Source: JACCZR01 sp035296565
GTDB lineage: Bacteria; Actinomycetota; Thermoleophilia; Solirubrobacterales; Thermoleophilaceae
Length of the DNA stretch: 32,292 nucleotides
Assembly (NCBI GenBank): GCA_035296565.1
Contig: DATHAQ010000048.1
Location: 1 to 32,292, forward strand
Direction of reading: 5' to 3'
The stretch's first letter is position 1; the number at the start of each line of letters is the position of its first letter. The notes below the pieces were generated by a model. It did no database searches and was not told the DNA's origin. It saw only the letters and a program-made list of their open reading frames with translations. Of this stretch, positions 12,608 to 19,279 are shown piece after piece. The translations under genes were made by a program, and so were the position numbers.

Positions 12608-12634
12608 CGCGCCGGCCCTCGAGGGACCGGCGCG
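12608..12634 (-). terminator. Strong GC hairpin between two minus-strand genes
   Basis: CGCGCCGG (12608-12615) pairs with CCGGCGCG (12627-12634); inside, CCCTC pairs with GAGGG, leaving one bulged A. This gives a 13-bp nearly perfect stem with no T-run. It lies after the stop of the secreted-protein gene and 13 bases before the start of the YjbQ gene, so it may end transcription or limit readthrough. An effect on YjbQ translation is also possible. Confidence 0.5.
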
Positions 12635-12655
12635 CCGGGACCGGTACGGACGGTC

Positions 12656-13264
12656 TTAGTTGACCGTACGCGCGTACATGAAGACGCTGAACTCAGCGTC
12701 GTCGGTCTTGCTGCCGTTGCTTGCGTCCTCGACGATCACGCGGAGCTTGATCTCGTTCTCGTTGGCCGTCGAGCGGCTGCGCACAACGGACACAACGGGC
12801 TCGAGTGTGGGCTGCGGATCGTTCACGATGCCGTTGACCGCGGACTTCTGGCCGCTGGTCGCGAACGAGAGGTCGTCGACGCTGTCCACCTTGACGAAGC
12901 GGCCCGTGCCGGTGTTCGCCCGGAAGGTGACGTCGTAGACGCCCTGGGCGATTCGCGCCACCGAGACGCCTGGGGGCGACGTCGCGGTCTGCTGGCCGCC
13001 GAAGTTCAGCACCCGGGGGGCGGCACCAGCGTCGATCGACGCATAGCCCTTCGGAATCGCCAGCAGCGCGTTCGTGTCGCGGTTCTTGATCGTGCCGGTC
13101 CTGCCGCCGCCGCCCTGGATGTCGGCGGTGGTGACCGCGTCGTTGACGATGTCGCGGCTGTGGATGGTGTTGGCGGCGTATGCCACTCCGCTCGTGGCCA
13201 CGAACAGCGCCACCAGCGCGACCACCATTGCCGGCGACGGGCGCCGGCGAAGGATCCTTCGCAT
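12656..13264 (-). CDS. Small secreted protein of unknown function
   Basis: The 202-residue product has a clear signal peptide: basic start MRRILRRRPSP, hydrophobic core MVVALVALFVATSG and a likely cleavage after VAYA (about residue 30). The next part, NTIHSRDIVNDAVTTADIQG, is of a type seen, from memory, in many exported proteins of Solirubrobacterales. The rest looks beta-rich (VYDVTFRANTGTGRFV, IKLRVIVEDAS, SVFMYARTVN), without cysteines, and I do not recognise a catalytic domain. The start at 13264 is fixed by a good ribosome binding site, GGAGGG, complementary to 13273-13278, eight bases before the ATG; the open frame continues upstream to 13498 only as a shadow of panB. It is probably a single-gene unit. 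Confidence 0.75.
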   Translation of the reverse strand: MRRILRRRPSPAMVVALVALFVATSGVAYAANTIHSRDIVNDAVTTADIQGGGGRTGTIKNRDTNALLAIPKGYASIDAGAAPRVLNFGGQQTATSPPGVSVARIAQGVYDVTFRANTGTGRFVKVDSVDDLSFATSGQKSAVNGIVNDPQPTLEPVVSVVRSRSTANENEIKLRVIVEDASNGSKTDDAEFSVFMYARTVN

Positions 13265-13373
13265 TGGGAGTTCCCTCCTAGTCGGGGTATTCCCGGTAAC
13301 AACAGGGCCCGGATACCCAAGTCGCGGTCGCGCCGCACAGCGCCGCTGCGACGCTCGGCTCGTCGTGCCGGTC

Positions 13374-14276
13374 CTACAGGCTCGGCCCCCCCGTGAACGG
13401 CTCGCCGCTCGGCTCGAGCAGCGCCTGCAGCCGGTCGATCTCGTCGGGGGCCATGGTGTAGCCGTGGTCGGGCTCGGGGTACCGCCGCTTGCGCACATCC
13501 TCGGCGAAGGCCGACACCCCCGCGATCATCTGGTCCCGAATGTCCGCATAGCGCTTGACGAAGCGGGCGGCGTGGCCGTCGTAGATCCCGAGCAGGTCGT
13601 GGAACACGAGCACCTGGCCGTCCGTGGCGCCGCCGGCGCCGATGCCGATCACCGGGATCTCCATCCGGGGCATGAGCAGCTCGGTCAGCGCGCTGGGCAC
13701 GGCCTCGAAGACGATCGAGAAGCAGCCCGCCTCCTGAAGCGCGACGGCGTCGCGAACCACGTCGAGCGCCCGCTCGGCGGTGCGGCCCTGCGAGCGATAG
13801 CCACCCAGGGCGGTCGCGGTCTGCGGCGTGAGGCCCACGTGGCCCATGACCGGGATGCCGGCCTCGGCGATCGCCCGCGCCCGCTGCACCGAGGTCCCGC
13901 CGCGCTCGAGCTTGACCGCATCGCAGCCCGCCTCCTTGACGAAGCGCTGGGCGGTGGCGATGGCCTGCTCGTCGGAGACCTCGTAGGAGCCGAAGGGCAG
14001 ATCTCCGACCAGGAAGGGCGTGGTCAGCCCCCGGCGCACGGCGGCGGCGAGCATCAGCAGCTCGTCCACGGTGACCGGAACCGTCGTGGGGTAGCCGAGC
14101 ACGGTCATCGCGCCGGAGTCCCCGACCAGGACGACATCGACGCCGGCCTCCTCGGCGACCTGGGCGCTGGGGTAGTCGTAGGCGGTGACCATCGCCAGCG
14201 GCTCGCCCAACGCCTTCTTCTCGGCCAGCCGGGTGAGGGTCATCGGCCGACCCTTGCGCTCGGGTGCGTGGCTCAT
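13374..14276 (-). CDS. panB: 3-methyl-2-oxobutanoate hydroxymethyltransferase
   Basis: PanB transfers a hydroxymethyl group from 5,10-methylene-tetrahydrofolate to alpha-ketoisovalerate, giving ketopantoate, the first step of pantothenate synthesis. The 300-residue protein shows MVTAYDYPSA (29-38), the metal-binding VGDS (51-54), VMGHVGLTPQ in the middle, the FEAVP segment and the GIGAGGATDGQVLVFHDLLG region, all as expected. Its start overlaps the stop of panD by four bases (ATGA). The gene is last in the order DUF2520-panC-panD-panB, so all four are likely made from one transcript that starts near 16360. Nothing is missing. Confidence 0.96.
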   Translation of the reverse strand: MSHAPERKGRPMTLTRLAEKKALGEPLAMVTAYDYPSAQVAEEAGVDVVLVGDSGAMTVLGYPTTVPVTVDELLMLAAAVRRGLTTPFLVGDLPFGSYEVSDEQAIATAQRFVKEAGCDAVKLERGGTSVQRARAIAEAGIPVMGHVGLTPQTATALGGYRSQGRTAERALDVVRDAVALQEAGCFSIVFEAVPSALTELLMPRMEIPVIGIGAGGATDGQVLVFHDLLGIYDGHAARFVKRYADIRDQMIAGVSAFAEDVRKRRYPEPDHGYTMAPDEIDRLQALLEPSGEPFTGGPSL

Positions 14277-14689
14277 GACCCGAGCTCCCCGACCGCGCGC
14301 TTCAGTGGGACAACCGCGTCCTCCCCCTTCGCGGTCACGTCGACGATCGAGTTCGACTCGTTTACGTGCACGACGCGCGGTTCGTGGCCGGCTTCCAGCT
14401 CGGCCTCCTCGTACTCGGCGTAGGAGACCACGATCACCTTGTCGCCCGAGTGGACCAGGCGCGCGGCGGCGCCGTTCACACAGACCTGACCTGAGCCCGC
14501 GGCTCCGGCGATCGTGTAGGTCTCGAAGCGGTTGCCGTTGTCGATGTCGAGCACCTGGACCAGCTCGTGCTCGCGGATGTCGGCGGCCTCCAGCAGGTCG
14601 GAGTCCATCGTGATGGAGCCGACGTAGTTCAGGTCGCTTCCGGTCACCGTGGCCCGGTGCACCTTGGACTTGAGCATCGTCCTTCTCAT
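14273..14689 (-). CDS. panD: Aspartate 1-decarboxylase precursor
   Basis: PanD makes beta-alanine from aspartate and is activated by self-cleavage that turns a serine into a pyruvoyl group. The cleavage site is Gly24-Ser25 in NYVGSITMD, in the same place as in the E. coli enzyme. MLKSKVHRATVTGSDL precedes it, and the mature alpha chain contains GAAARLVHSGDKVIVVSYA, the usual active-site and core region. The length of 138 residues is typical of actinobacteria. The start ATG overlaps the panC stop (ATGA at 14686-14689) and the stop overlaps the panB start. MRRTML rather than an internal Met is chosen because it matches the usual N-terminal length. Confidence 0.95.
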   Translation of the reverse strand: MRRTMLKSKVHRATVTGSDLNYVGSITMDSDLLEAADIREHELVQVLDIDNGNRFETYTIAGAAGSGQVCVNGAAARLVHSGDKVIVVSYAEYEEAELEAGHEPRVVHVNESNSIVDVTAKGEDAVVPLKRAVGELGS

Positions 14690-15585
14690 GCCTTGCCTCC
14701 TGAGTGGTTATCGAGCGTGCGGTGCTCGGCCGGCCGACGCTCGGCCTGCGCTCCGGTCGCCAGCACGACGTTGTCGATGAGGCGGGCGCGCCCGACGCGG
14801 GCGGCCACCGCCAAGAGGGTTGAGCCGTTGACCGACTCGACGGGTGTGAGGTCCTCGGCCGAGCGCAGCTCCAGGTACTCGGGCTCGAGTCCCGCGGCCT
14901 CCAGCTCGGTGCGAGCCGCGGTCAGCACCGCGGCGGCGTCGAGCTCTCCGCGCGCCACGGCGGCCTCGGCCGCGCGCAGGGCGCCGTTGAGGCTGAGCGC
15001 CTGCCGGCGCTCGGGCTCCGACAGGTAGGTGTTCCGCGAGGACAGCGCCAGCCCGTCCGCGTCGCGCACCGTGGGCAGCACCTCGATCCTCACCGGGATG
15101 TCGAGGTCGCGCACCATGCGTCCGATGACCAGCGCCTGCTGGGCGTCCTTCTGGCCGAAGTAGGCGACCTGCGCCCCGGCCATGTTCAGCAGCTTGAGCA
15201 CCACAGTGGCCACGCCCTCGAAGTGCTCGGGGCCGCGGCTCTCTCCCTCCAGGATCTCGGTGATCCCGGTGACGCGCACCGCGGTCGAGAAGCCGGCGGG
15301 GTAGACCTCCTCCAGCGGCGGGGCGAACAGCACGTCGGCGCCCTCGGCGACGAGCAGGGCGGCGTCGCGGCCCGCGTCGCGCGGATAGGCCTCCAGATCC
15401 TCGCCCTCGCCGAACTGAGCGGGGTTGACGAAGACCGAGACAGCGACCGTGTCGCACTCCTCGCGCGCGCGGCGCACGAGCGATAGGTGTCCCTCGTGGA
15501 GGGCGCCCATCGTGGGCACCAGGCCCACCGTGCCGGCGTCGCTGAGCGCGTCACGCAGCTCGGCCACGGTACGCACGGTGATCAC
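14686..15585 (-). CDS. panC: Pantothenate synthetase
   Basis: PanC joins pantoate and beta-alanine through a pantoyl-adenylate. PTMGALHEGH (24-33, the HIGH-type motif), VFVNPAQFG (51-59), FGQKD (143-147) and LSSRNTYLS (181-189) are all present. The fold ends near residue 275; beyond that lies a tail of about 20 residues, GAQAERRPAEHR (278-289) plus TLDNHSGGKA, which is not part of the conserved domain. The DNA of this tail matches the end of rimI elsewhere in the window (see the repeat entries). The gene overlaps the DUF2520 gene and panD by four bases each. The normal catalytic residues suggest an active enzyme. Confidence 0.95.
   Translation of the reverse strand: MITVRTVAELRDALSDAGTVGLVPTMGALHEGHLSLVRRAREECDTVAVSVFVNPAQFGEGEDLEAYPRDAGRDAALLVAEGADVLFAPPLEEVYPAGFSTAVRVTGITEILEGESRGPEHFEGVATVVLKLLNMAGAQVAYFGQKDAQQALVIGRMVRDLDIPVRIEVLPTVRDADGLALSSRNTYLSEPERRQALSLNGALRAAEAAVARGELDAAAVLTAARTELEAAGLEPEYLELRSAEDLTPVESVNGSTLLAVAARVGRARLIDNVVLATGAQAERRPAEHRTLDNHSGGKA
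14719..14754 (-). repeat. Copy 1 of a 36-bp dispersed repeat (in panC 3' end)
   Basis: Read on the minus strand, this segment matches 19229-19264 of the plus strand at 34 of 36 positions, the only difference being TC versus CT in the middle. Both copies are in the same reading frame and give GAQAER-x-PAEHR. It contains two copies of GGCCGAGC. Confidence 0.75.
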
Positions 15586-16355
15586 GCCGGCATCTTCGCC
15601 AGCTCGCGGGTGTGTTCCACCAGGAGGTCGAAGAAGCGGACCAGCTCAGGGGCGGTCTCCGCAATGGCGGCGCGCTGTGCGGCCACGGTGGCCTCGTCGC
15701 CGCGGGCCACCGGGCCGGTCAGGGCTCGCTCGGGCCCCAGCGCCGCCCAGTTCTCGACCGTCTGGCGCACCAGCGGTGACAGCAGCTCCCGGGCTTGCGC
15801 GGGCTGGAGGTCGGCGCCCGCGGCGATGCGCTCGGCTGCCGCCTCGAGGGTGACCACGAAGTTGGAGGCCACCGAGGCAGCGGCATGGTAAGCGACGCGA
15901 CCGCGGTCGTCGATCTCGAAGGACTTCATGCCGAGCGCGAGGGCCAGCTCCTCGGCCAAGGCGAGCGCGTCGGGGCTGGACCCGGCGATGGCGCAGCCCG
16001 CCCCCTGGAAGGCCTCGGGCCCCTCCTCGCCGGTGAACGTCTGCAGCGGGTGGAGGCCGAAGCCCTCGACGCCCGCGGGCTCCAGGGCCGTCAGCCGGGT
16101 GGCTCCGCTGGTGTGGCCCACGTAGGGCGCGGCGGCGGTCACGACCTCGGCAGCGGCCGGGATCTCGGAATCGGGGACGCAGAGCACGATCGCGTCGCCC
16201 GCGGGAACCTCGCCGCGACCCGCCGGGCCGTCGACCGTGAGGCCGGCTGCACGCAGCGCACGGCACAGCGACGTGCCGAGGCGGCCGGCGCCGACAACGC
16301 CCACGGAGGGGCGACTCGAAGAGCCTGTCCTGAGGTTCATGGGGCTGAGGTCCAC
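15582..16355 (-). CDS. Rossmann/DUF2520 oxidoreductase, candidate ketopantoate reductase
   Basis: The 257-residue protein starts with a dinucleotide-binding fold, VGVVGAGRLGTSL (GAGRLG at 22-27), continues with IVLCVPDSEIPAAA, a typical second half of such a fold, and has a helical C-terminal DUF2520 domain (GLHPLQTF, VAYHAAASVASNFVV). It heads the panC-panD-panB operon and overlaps panC by ATGA. The pathway needs a ketopantoate reductase between PanB and PanC, and no panE is seen here. From memory, PanG of Francisella and relatives in Clostridium are alternative ketopantoate reductases of this general kind next to pan genes, so this role is the best inference, not a proof. Start GTG 16355 or ATG 16340 are both possible. 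Confidence 0.8.
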   Translation of the reverse strand: MDLSPMNLRTGSSSRPSVGVVGAGRLGTSLCRALRAAGLTVDGPAGRGEVPAGDAIVLCVPDSEIPAAAEVVTAAAPYVGHTSGATRLTALEPAGVEGFGLHPLQTFTGEEGPEAFQGAGCAIAGSSPDALALAEELALALGMKSFEIDDRGRVAYHAAASVASNFVVTLEAAAERIAAGADLQPAQARELLSPLVRQTVENWAALGPERALTGPVARGDEATVAAQRAAIAETAPELVRFFDLLVEHTRELAKMPA

Positions 16356-16412
16356 TCCCGCACCCGCGGGTAGCGGCCTGTGACAGATGATATCGCCGCC
16401 TTAGACCGCATT

Positions 16413-16418
16413 TAGGAT
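16413..16418 (+). promoter_or_regulatory. Candidate -10 element of the lysE-udg-tsa-rex operon
   Basis: TAGGAT lies six bases before the ATG of the LysE gene, again suggesting a leaderless mRNA. The 70-base gap to the divergent DUF2520 gene must hold both promoters. No clear -35 element is recognised. Confidence 0.4.
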
Positions 16419-16424
16419 CAAGCC

Positions 16425-17051
16425 ATGCCCGCGCCCGAAACCATGGCGCTGTTCGCCCTCGCGAGCCTGGCCCTGATCGTCTTCCCGGGGCCGTCGGTCC
16501 TATACATCCTGGCCCGCAGCTTCGAGGGAGGGCGGCGCGCGGGCCTGGTCTCCATGCTTGGGGTCGAGGCCGGCGGCCTGGTGCACGTTGCCGCTGCCAC
16601 GCTGGGCCTGTCCGCGCTCCTGGCCTCCTCGGCCGTTGCCTTCGGGCTCGTCAAGTACGCGGGCGCGGCGTACCTGGTCTGGCTGGGTTTCAGCCGTCTG
16701 CGCAGCCGCGAGGCGCCCGAGCTGCCGCCGGCGCCGCATGGGCGGCTGTTTCGCCAGGGGGTCTTCGTGAACGTGCTCAACCCCAAGACGGCGCTCTTCT
16801 TCCTCGCCTTCCTTCCGCAGTTCGTGGATCCCGGCGCCGGGTCGGCGTCGCTGCAGGCCGCGGTGCTGGGGCTGGTGTTCGTGGGCATCGCGGTGGTGAG
16901 CGACGGCCTGTACGCCCTGGTGGGCGGCAGCGTGGCCGAGCGCATCCGCCGCAGCCCGGCCGTGCGGCGGCGGCTCGACCGCGCCTCGGGTGCGGTGCTC
17001 ATCGGGCTCGGCGCCGTGGCCGCGCTCACCGGCTCGCGGCGAGCGGTGTGA
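16425..17051 (+). CDS. LysE/RhtB family exporter
   Basis: A 208-residue membrane protein with about six hydrophobic segments, the usual topology of the LysE/RhtB amino-acid efflux family. The N-terminal family motif is FPGPSVLYILARSFEGGRRAG in substance (residues about 20-39), and the central motif NVLNPKTALFFLAFLPQFV follows a basic loop. Members export lysine, homoserine, threonine and similar small metabolites; the substrate here is unknown. The start ATG follows a TAGGAT element by six bases. It is the first gene of a run whose members overlap by four bases, GTGA with the uracil glycosylase gene. Its link to DNA repair and tRNA modification genes is probably only operon packing. Confidence 0.9.
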   Translation: MPAPETMALFALASLALIVFPGPSVLYILARSFEGGRRAGLVSMLGVEAGGLVHVAAATLGLSALLASSAVAFGLVKYAGAAYLVWLGFSRLRSREAPELPPAPHGRLFRQGVFVNVLNPKTALFFLAFLPQFVDPGAGSASLQAAVLGLVFVGIAVVSDGLYALVGGSVAERIRRSPAVRRRLDRASGAVLIGLGAVAALTGSRRAV

Positions 17052-17710
17052 GCGAGCGCCCGGCCGCGGAGCGGCGAGAGGACCTGATCGCGCTCATGCG
17101 GGAGATGCAGTCCCGGCACGAGTGCCCGCTGATCGCCACCCGCACCAAGCTCGTCTTCGGGGCGGGGAACGCCGACGCCGATCTGCTCTTCGTCGGCGAG
17201 GCCCCGGGCTTCTATGAGGACCAGCAGGGGCTTCCGTTCGTGGGGCGCGCGGGCAAGCTGCTCGATCAGTTGCTGATCGAGATCGGCCTCGACCGTCAGG
17301 CGGCCTTCGTGACCAACGTGCTCAAGTGCCGCCCGCCGGACAACCGCGACCCGGCGCCCGACGAGATCGAGATCTGCAAGCCCTACCTGTTGCGGCAGAT
17401 CCAGCTGATCGAGCCCAAGGTGGTGTGCACGCTCGGCAACTTCTCGCTCAAGCTCCTGACCCGCTCGAACACGGGCATCACGCGCGTCCACGGGGTCCCC
17501 CAGGAGCACGAGCTCGGCGGCCGGGTCGTGCAGCTCTACCCGCTCTACCACCCCGCGGCGGCGCTTCGCGGAACGGCCGTGCTCGAGCAACTGCGCGAGG
17601 ATTTCAGCCGCCTTCCGGACCTCATCGCCGCGCAGGAGCCGGTGCCTCAGCCGGAGCCCGCCCCCGAGCCGCAGCCGGATCCCGCCAGCCAGATGGACCT
17701 GTTCGGCTGA
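17048..17710 (+). CDS. Family 4 uracil-DNA glycosylase with an incomplete Fe-S motif
   Basis: This enzyme removes uracil from DNA. The active-site motif GEAPG is at 50-54, GLPFVGRAGKLLDQLL follows, then NVLKCRPPDNRDP and the final YHPAAALR motif with the catalytic-region His. Family 4 enzymes hold a 4Fe-4S cluster with four cysteines, the first pair spaced as CxxC. Here only C26, C94 and C110 are present; where the first Cys is expected stands Arg23 (sequence RHEC). The other three are in the expected positions and spacing. The C-terminal tail after 195 is proline/glutamate-rich and ends QMDLFG. The GTG start overlaps the LysE stop, and the stop overlaps tsaE. Confidence 0.9.
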   Translation: MSERPAAERREDLIALMREMQSRHECPLIATRTKLVFGAGNADADLLFVGEAPGFYEDQQGLPFVGRAGKLLDQLLIEIGLDRQAAFVTNVLKCRPPDNRDPAPDEIEICKPYLLRQIQLIEPKVVCTLGNFSLKLLTRSNTGITRVHGVPQEHELGGRVVQLYPLYHPAAALRGTAVLEQLREDFSRLPDLIAAQEPVPQPEPAPEPQPDPASQMDLFG

Positions 17711-18114
17711 TCACCGCGAGCTCAGGGGAGACCGAGGCCGCCGGGGCGCAGCTCGCGCGGGAGCTGGCCCCCGGAGACGTGGTGCTGGTGTCAGGCGAGC
17801 TCGGCTCGGGCAAGACGACCTTCGTGCGTGGAGCCTGTCGCGAGCTGGGGGTGCAGGGCCCTGTCACCAGCCCCACCTTCACGCTGGGCCAGCTGCTGCC
17901 CGGCGCCGGCGTGGAGGTCGCCCATCTGGACCTCTACCGACTGGGCTCGCTCGCCGACGAGGATCCCGGCGTGCTGGAGGACTACCTGACCCCGGAGCGC
18001 ATCGGCTTCGTCGAGTGGCCGGAGATCGCCGAGCTCGCCGGGCTGCGCGTGGCGGCGCGCGTCCGTCTGGAGCATGGGGGCGGCGACCGGCGACGGCTGA
18101 CGCTGACCAGGTGA
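17707..18114 (+). CDS. tsaE: tRNA t6A synthesis ATPase TsaE, probable CTG start
   Basis: TsaE is the small ATPase that helps TsaB-TsaD make N6-threonylcarbamoyladenosine on ANN-decoding tRNAs. The P-loop GELGSGKT is at 30-37 if translation begins at 17707; SPTFTLGQ (switch region), HLDLYRL and a final FVEWPE segment are all typical. The conserved N-terminus (TASSGETEAAGAQLARELAPGD) leaves no room for a start other than CTG at 17707, which would overlap the previous stop as CTGA. There is no in-frame ATG, GTG or TTG close upstream; the first internal GTG (17779) would delete the first strand and helix. Length 135 residues. It overlaps tsaB by GTGA. An internal start cannot be excluded without protein data. 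Confidence 0.85.
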   Translation: MITASSGETEAAGAQLARELAPGDVVLVSGELGSGKTTFVRGACRELGVQGPVTSPTFTLGQLLPGAGVEVAHLDLYRLGSLADEDPGVLEDYLTPERIGFVEWPEIAELAGLRVAARVRLEHGGGDRRRLTLTR

Positions 18115-18764
18115 ACGTGATCGGCTTCGACACCTCCACCGCGGCCACGGCGGTCTGCGTCGAACGCGGGGACGGCGAGAGCTTCGAGTACGTCCCCGCC
18201 CCGGACGAGCTGGACGGCCGGCCGGGCCACGCCAGCGAGCTCCTTCCGCGCATCAGGAATCTCATGGACGAGGCCCAGCTGTGCTGGGACGAGCTCGACG
18301 CCGTCGGCGTGGGGGTGGGGCCGGGCGCGTTCACCGGGCTGCGCATCGGGGTCGCCACGGCCCGTTCGCTGGCGCTCGCCCGCGGGCTCGAGCTCAGGCC
18401 TGTGTCCTCGCTGCGGGCCCTGGCGGAGGGCATCGAACACCCCCTGCGGCTCCCGGCGATCGACGCGCGCCGCGGCGAGGTCTTCGGCGCGCTGTACGCC
18501 GACGGAGAGGAGCGCCTGGAGCCCGCGGCGCGCGCACCCGATGATCTGGCCGAGCACGCCGCAGGTGCACGGGCGGCGGGGACGGGGGCGTTACATTTTC
18601 GGGAGGCCCTCGAGGTGGCCGGCGCCACAGTCGAGCCCGACGGGTCGCCGGCCCACGTGGTCCGCGCCCTGAACGTGTGCCGGCTGGCGCGAAGGACCCC
18701 CGCGAGCTCGCCCGCCACCGTGCTCCCCTACTACCTGCGACTCCCGGACGCAAAGCCCCGATGA
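18111..18764 (+). CDS. tsaB: tRNA t6A synthesis protein TsaB
   Basis: TsaB is a catalytically inactive ASKHA-fold partner that pairs with TsaD in t6A synthesis. The 217-residue product starts MNVIGFDTSTAATAV, the first phosphate-binding-like turn of the fold, and contains the family block GVGPGAFTGLRIGVATARSLAL at its centre, followed by PVSSLRALAEG and AIDARRGEVFGALY. The GTG start at 18111 overlaps the tsaE stop; the longer upstream open frame belongs to tsaE. It is somewhat divergent in its last third (alanine-rich), as is common in this family. tsaE, tsaB and tsaD are all here; tsaC, which makes threonylcarbamoyl-AMP, is not in the window. Confidence 0.92.
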   Translation: MNVIGFDTSTAATAVCVERGDGESFEYVPAPDELDGRPGHASELLPRIRNLMDEAQLCWDELDAVGVGVGPGAFTGLRIGVATARSLALARGLELRPVSSLRALAEGIEHPLRLPAIDARRGEVFGALYADGEERLEPAARAPDDLAEHAAGARAAGTGALHFREALEVAGATVEPDGSPAHVVRALNVCRLARRTPASSPATVLPYYLRLPDAKPR

Positions 18765-19279
18765 CGCCACCGCTCGAGATCCGCCGCCTGGCCTACGCCG
18801 ACCTGCCCGGCGTGATCGCCATTGAGCGCCGGGCCTTCCCGACGCCCTGGTCGCTGGCCATGTTCGTGCTCGAGCTCAGCAAGCCGTCGGGGATCTGCCT
18901 GGCCGCGCTGCGCGGTGACCGACTCGTCGGCTACCTGGTCTGCGCCCGCTACGACCAGGTCTGGCACCTCATGAACGTGGCCGTCGACGACCGCCTGCGA
19001 CGCCAGCGCATCGGCACCGCACTGATCGAGCGGCTGTTCGAGCTCGCCGACGGCCCGGGCGAGCAGTACACGCTGGAGGTTCGGACCTCCAACAGCGCCG
19101 CCATCGACATGTACGGCCGCTTTGGCTTCCGCTCCTCCGGCCGCCGGCGCGCCTACTACCACGACAACCGCGAGGACGCCCTGATCATGTGGCGCACGGC
19201 GCCGGACCGGGCCGCCGCGTCCGCGGACGGAGCGCAGGCCGAGCGCTGGCCGGCCGAGCACCGCTCGGCCGCCGAGTGA
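18761..19279 (+). CDS. rimI: Ribosomal-protein-S18-alanine N-acetyltransferase-like GNAT
   Basis: A GNAT-fold acetyltransferase of 172 residues. The acetyl-CoA binding motif A is VDDRLRRQRIGTALIERLF (R-x-x-G-x-A type), and the LEVRTSNSAAIDMYGRFGFR motif B is typical of RimI. It sits between tsaB and tsaD, the usual place of rimI in actinobacteria and other bacteria, and overlaps both by four bases. The substrate is most often S18 N-terminal alanine, but some rimI-like enzymes in this position act on other proteins. The domain ends near residue 150; a 20-residue tail with GAQAERWPAEHR (157-168) is encoded by a repeat shared with panC. The ATG start overlaps the tsaB stop. Confidence 0.9.
   Translation: MTPPLEIRRLAYADLPGVIAIERRAFPTPWSLAMFVLELSKPSGICLAALRGDRLVGYLVCARYDQVWHLMNVAVDDRLRRQRIGTALIERLFELADGPGEQYTLEVRTSNSAAIDMYGRFGFRSSGRRRAYYHDNREDALIMWRTAPDRAAASADGAQAERWPAEHRSAAE
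19229..19264 (+). repeat. Copy 2 of a 36-bp dispersed repeat (in rimI 3' end)
   Basis: This segment matches the minus strand of 14719-14754 at 34 of 36 positions and encodes the same peptide frame. The flanking bases of the two copies are not similar, which sets the limits of the repeat. Confidence 0.75.
19251..19271 (+). repeat. Perfect hairpin at the rimI/tsaD junction
   Basis: CGGCCGAGC and GCTCGGCCG form a 9-bp perfect stem with loop ACC. It ends four bases before the GTG of tsaD, where it could hinder or meter initiation, or be opened by ribosomes translating rimI. Part of it belongs to the dispersed repeat. Confidence 0.55.

Noticed and set aside
13074..14423. 449-residue plus-strand open frame over panB and panD
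   Set aside because: panB and panD motifs on the minus strand are complete, so this is a shadow.
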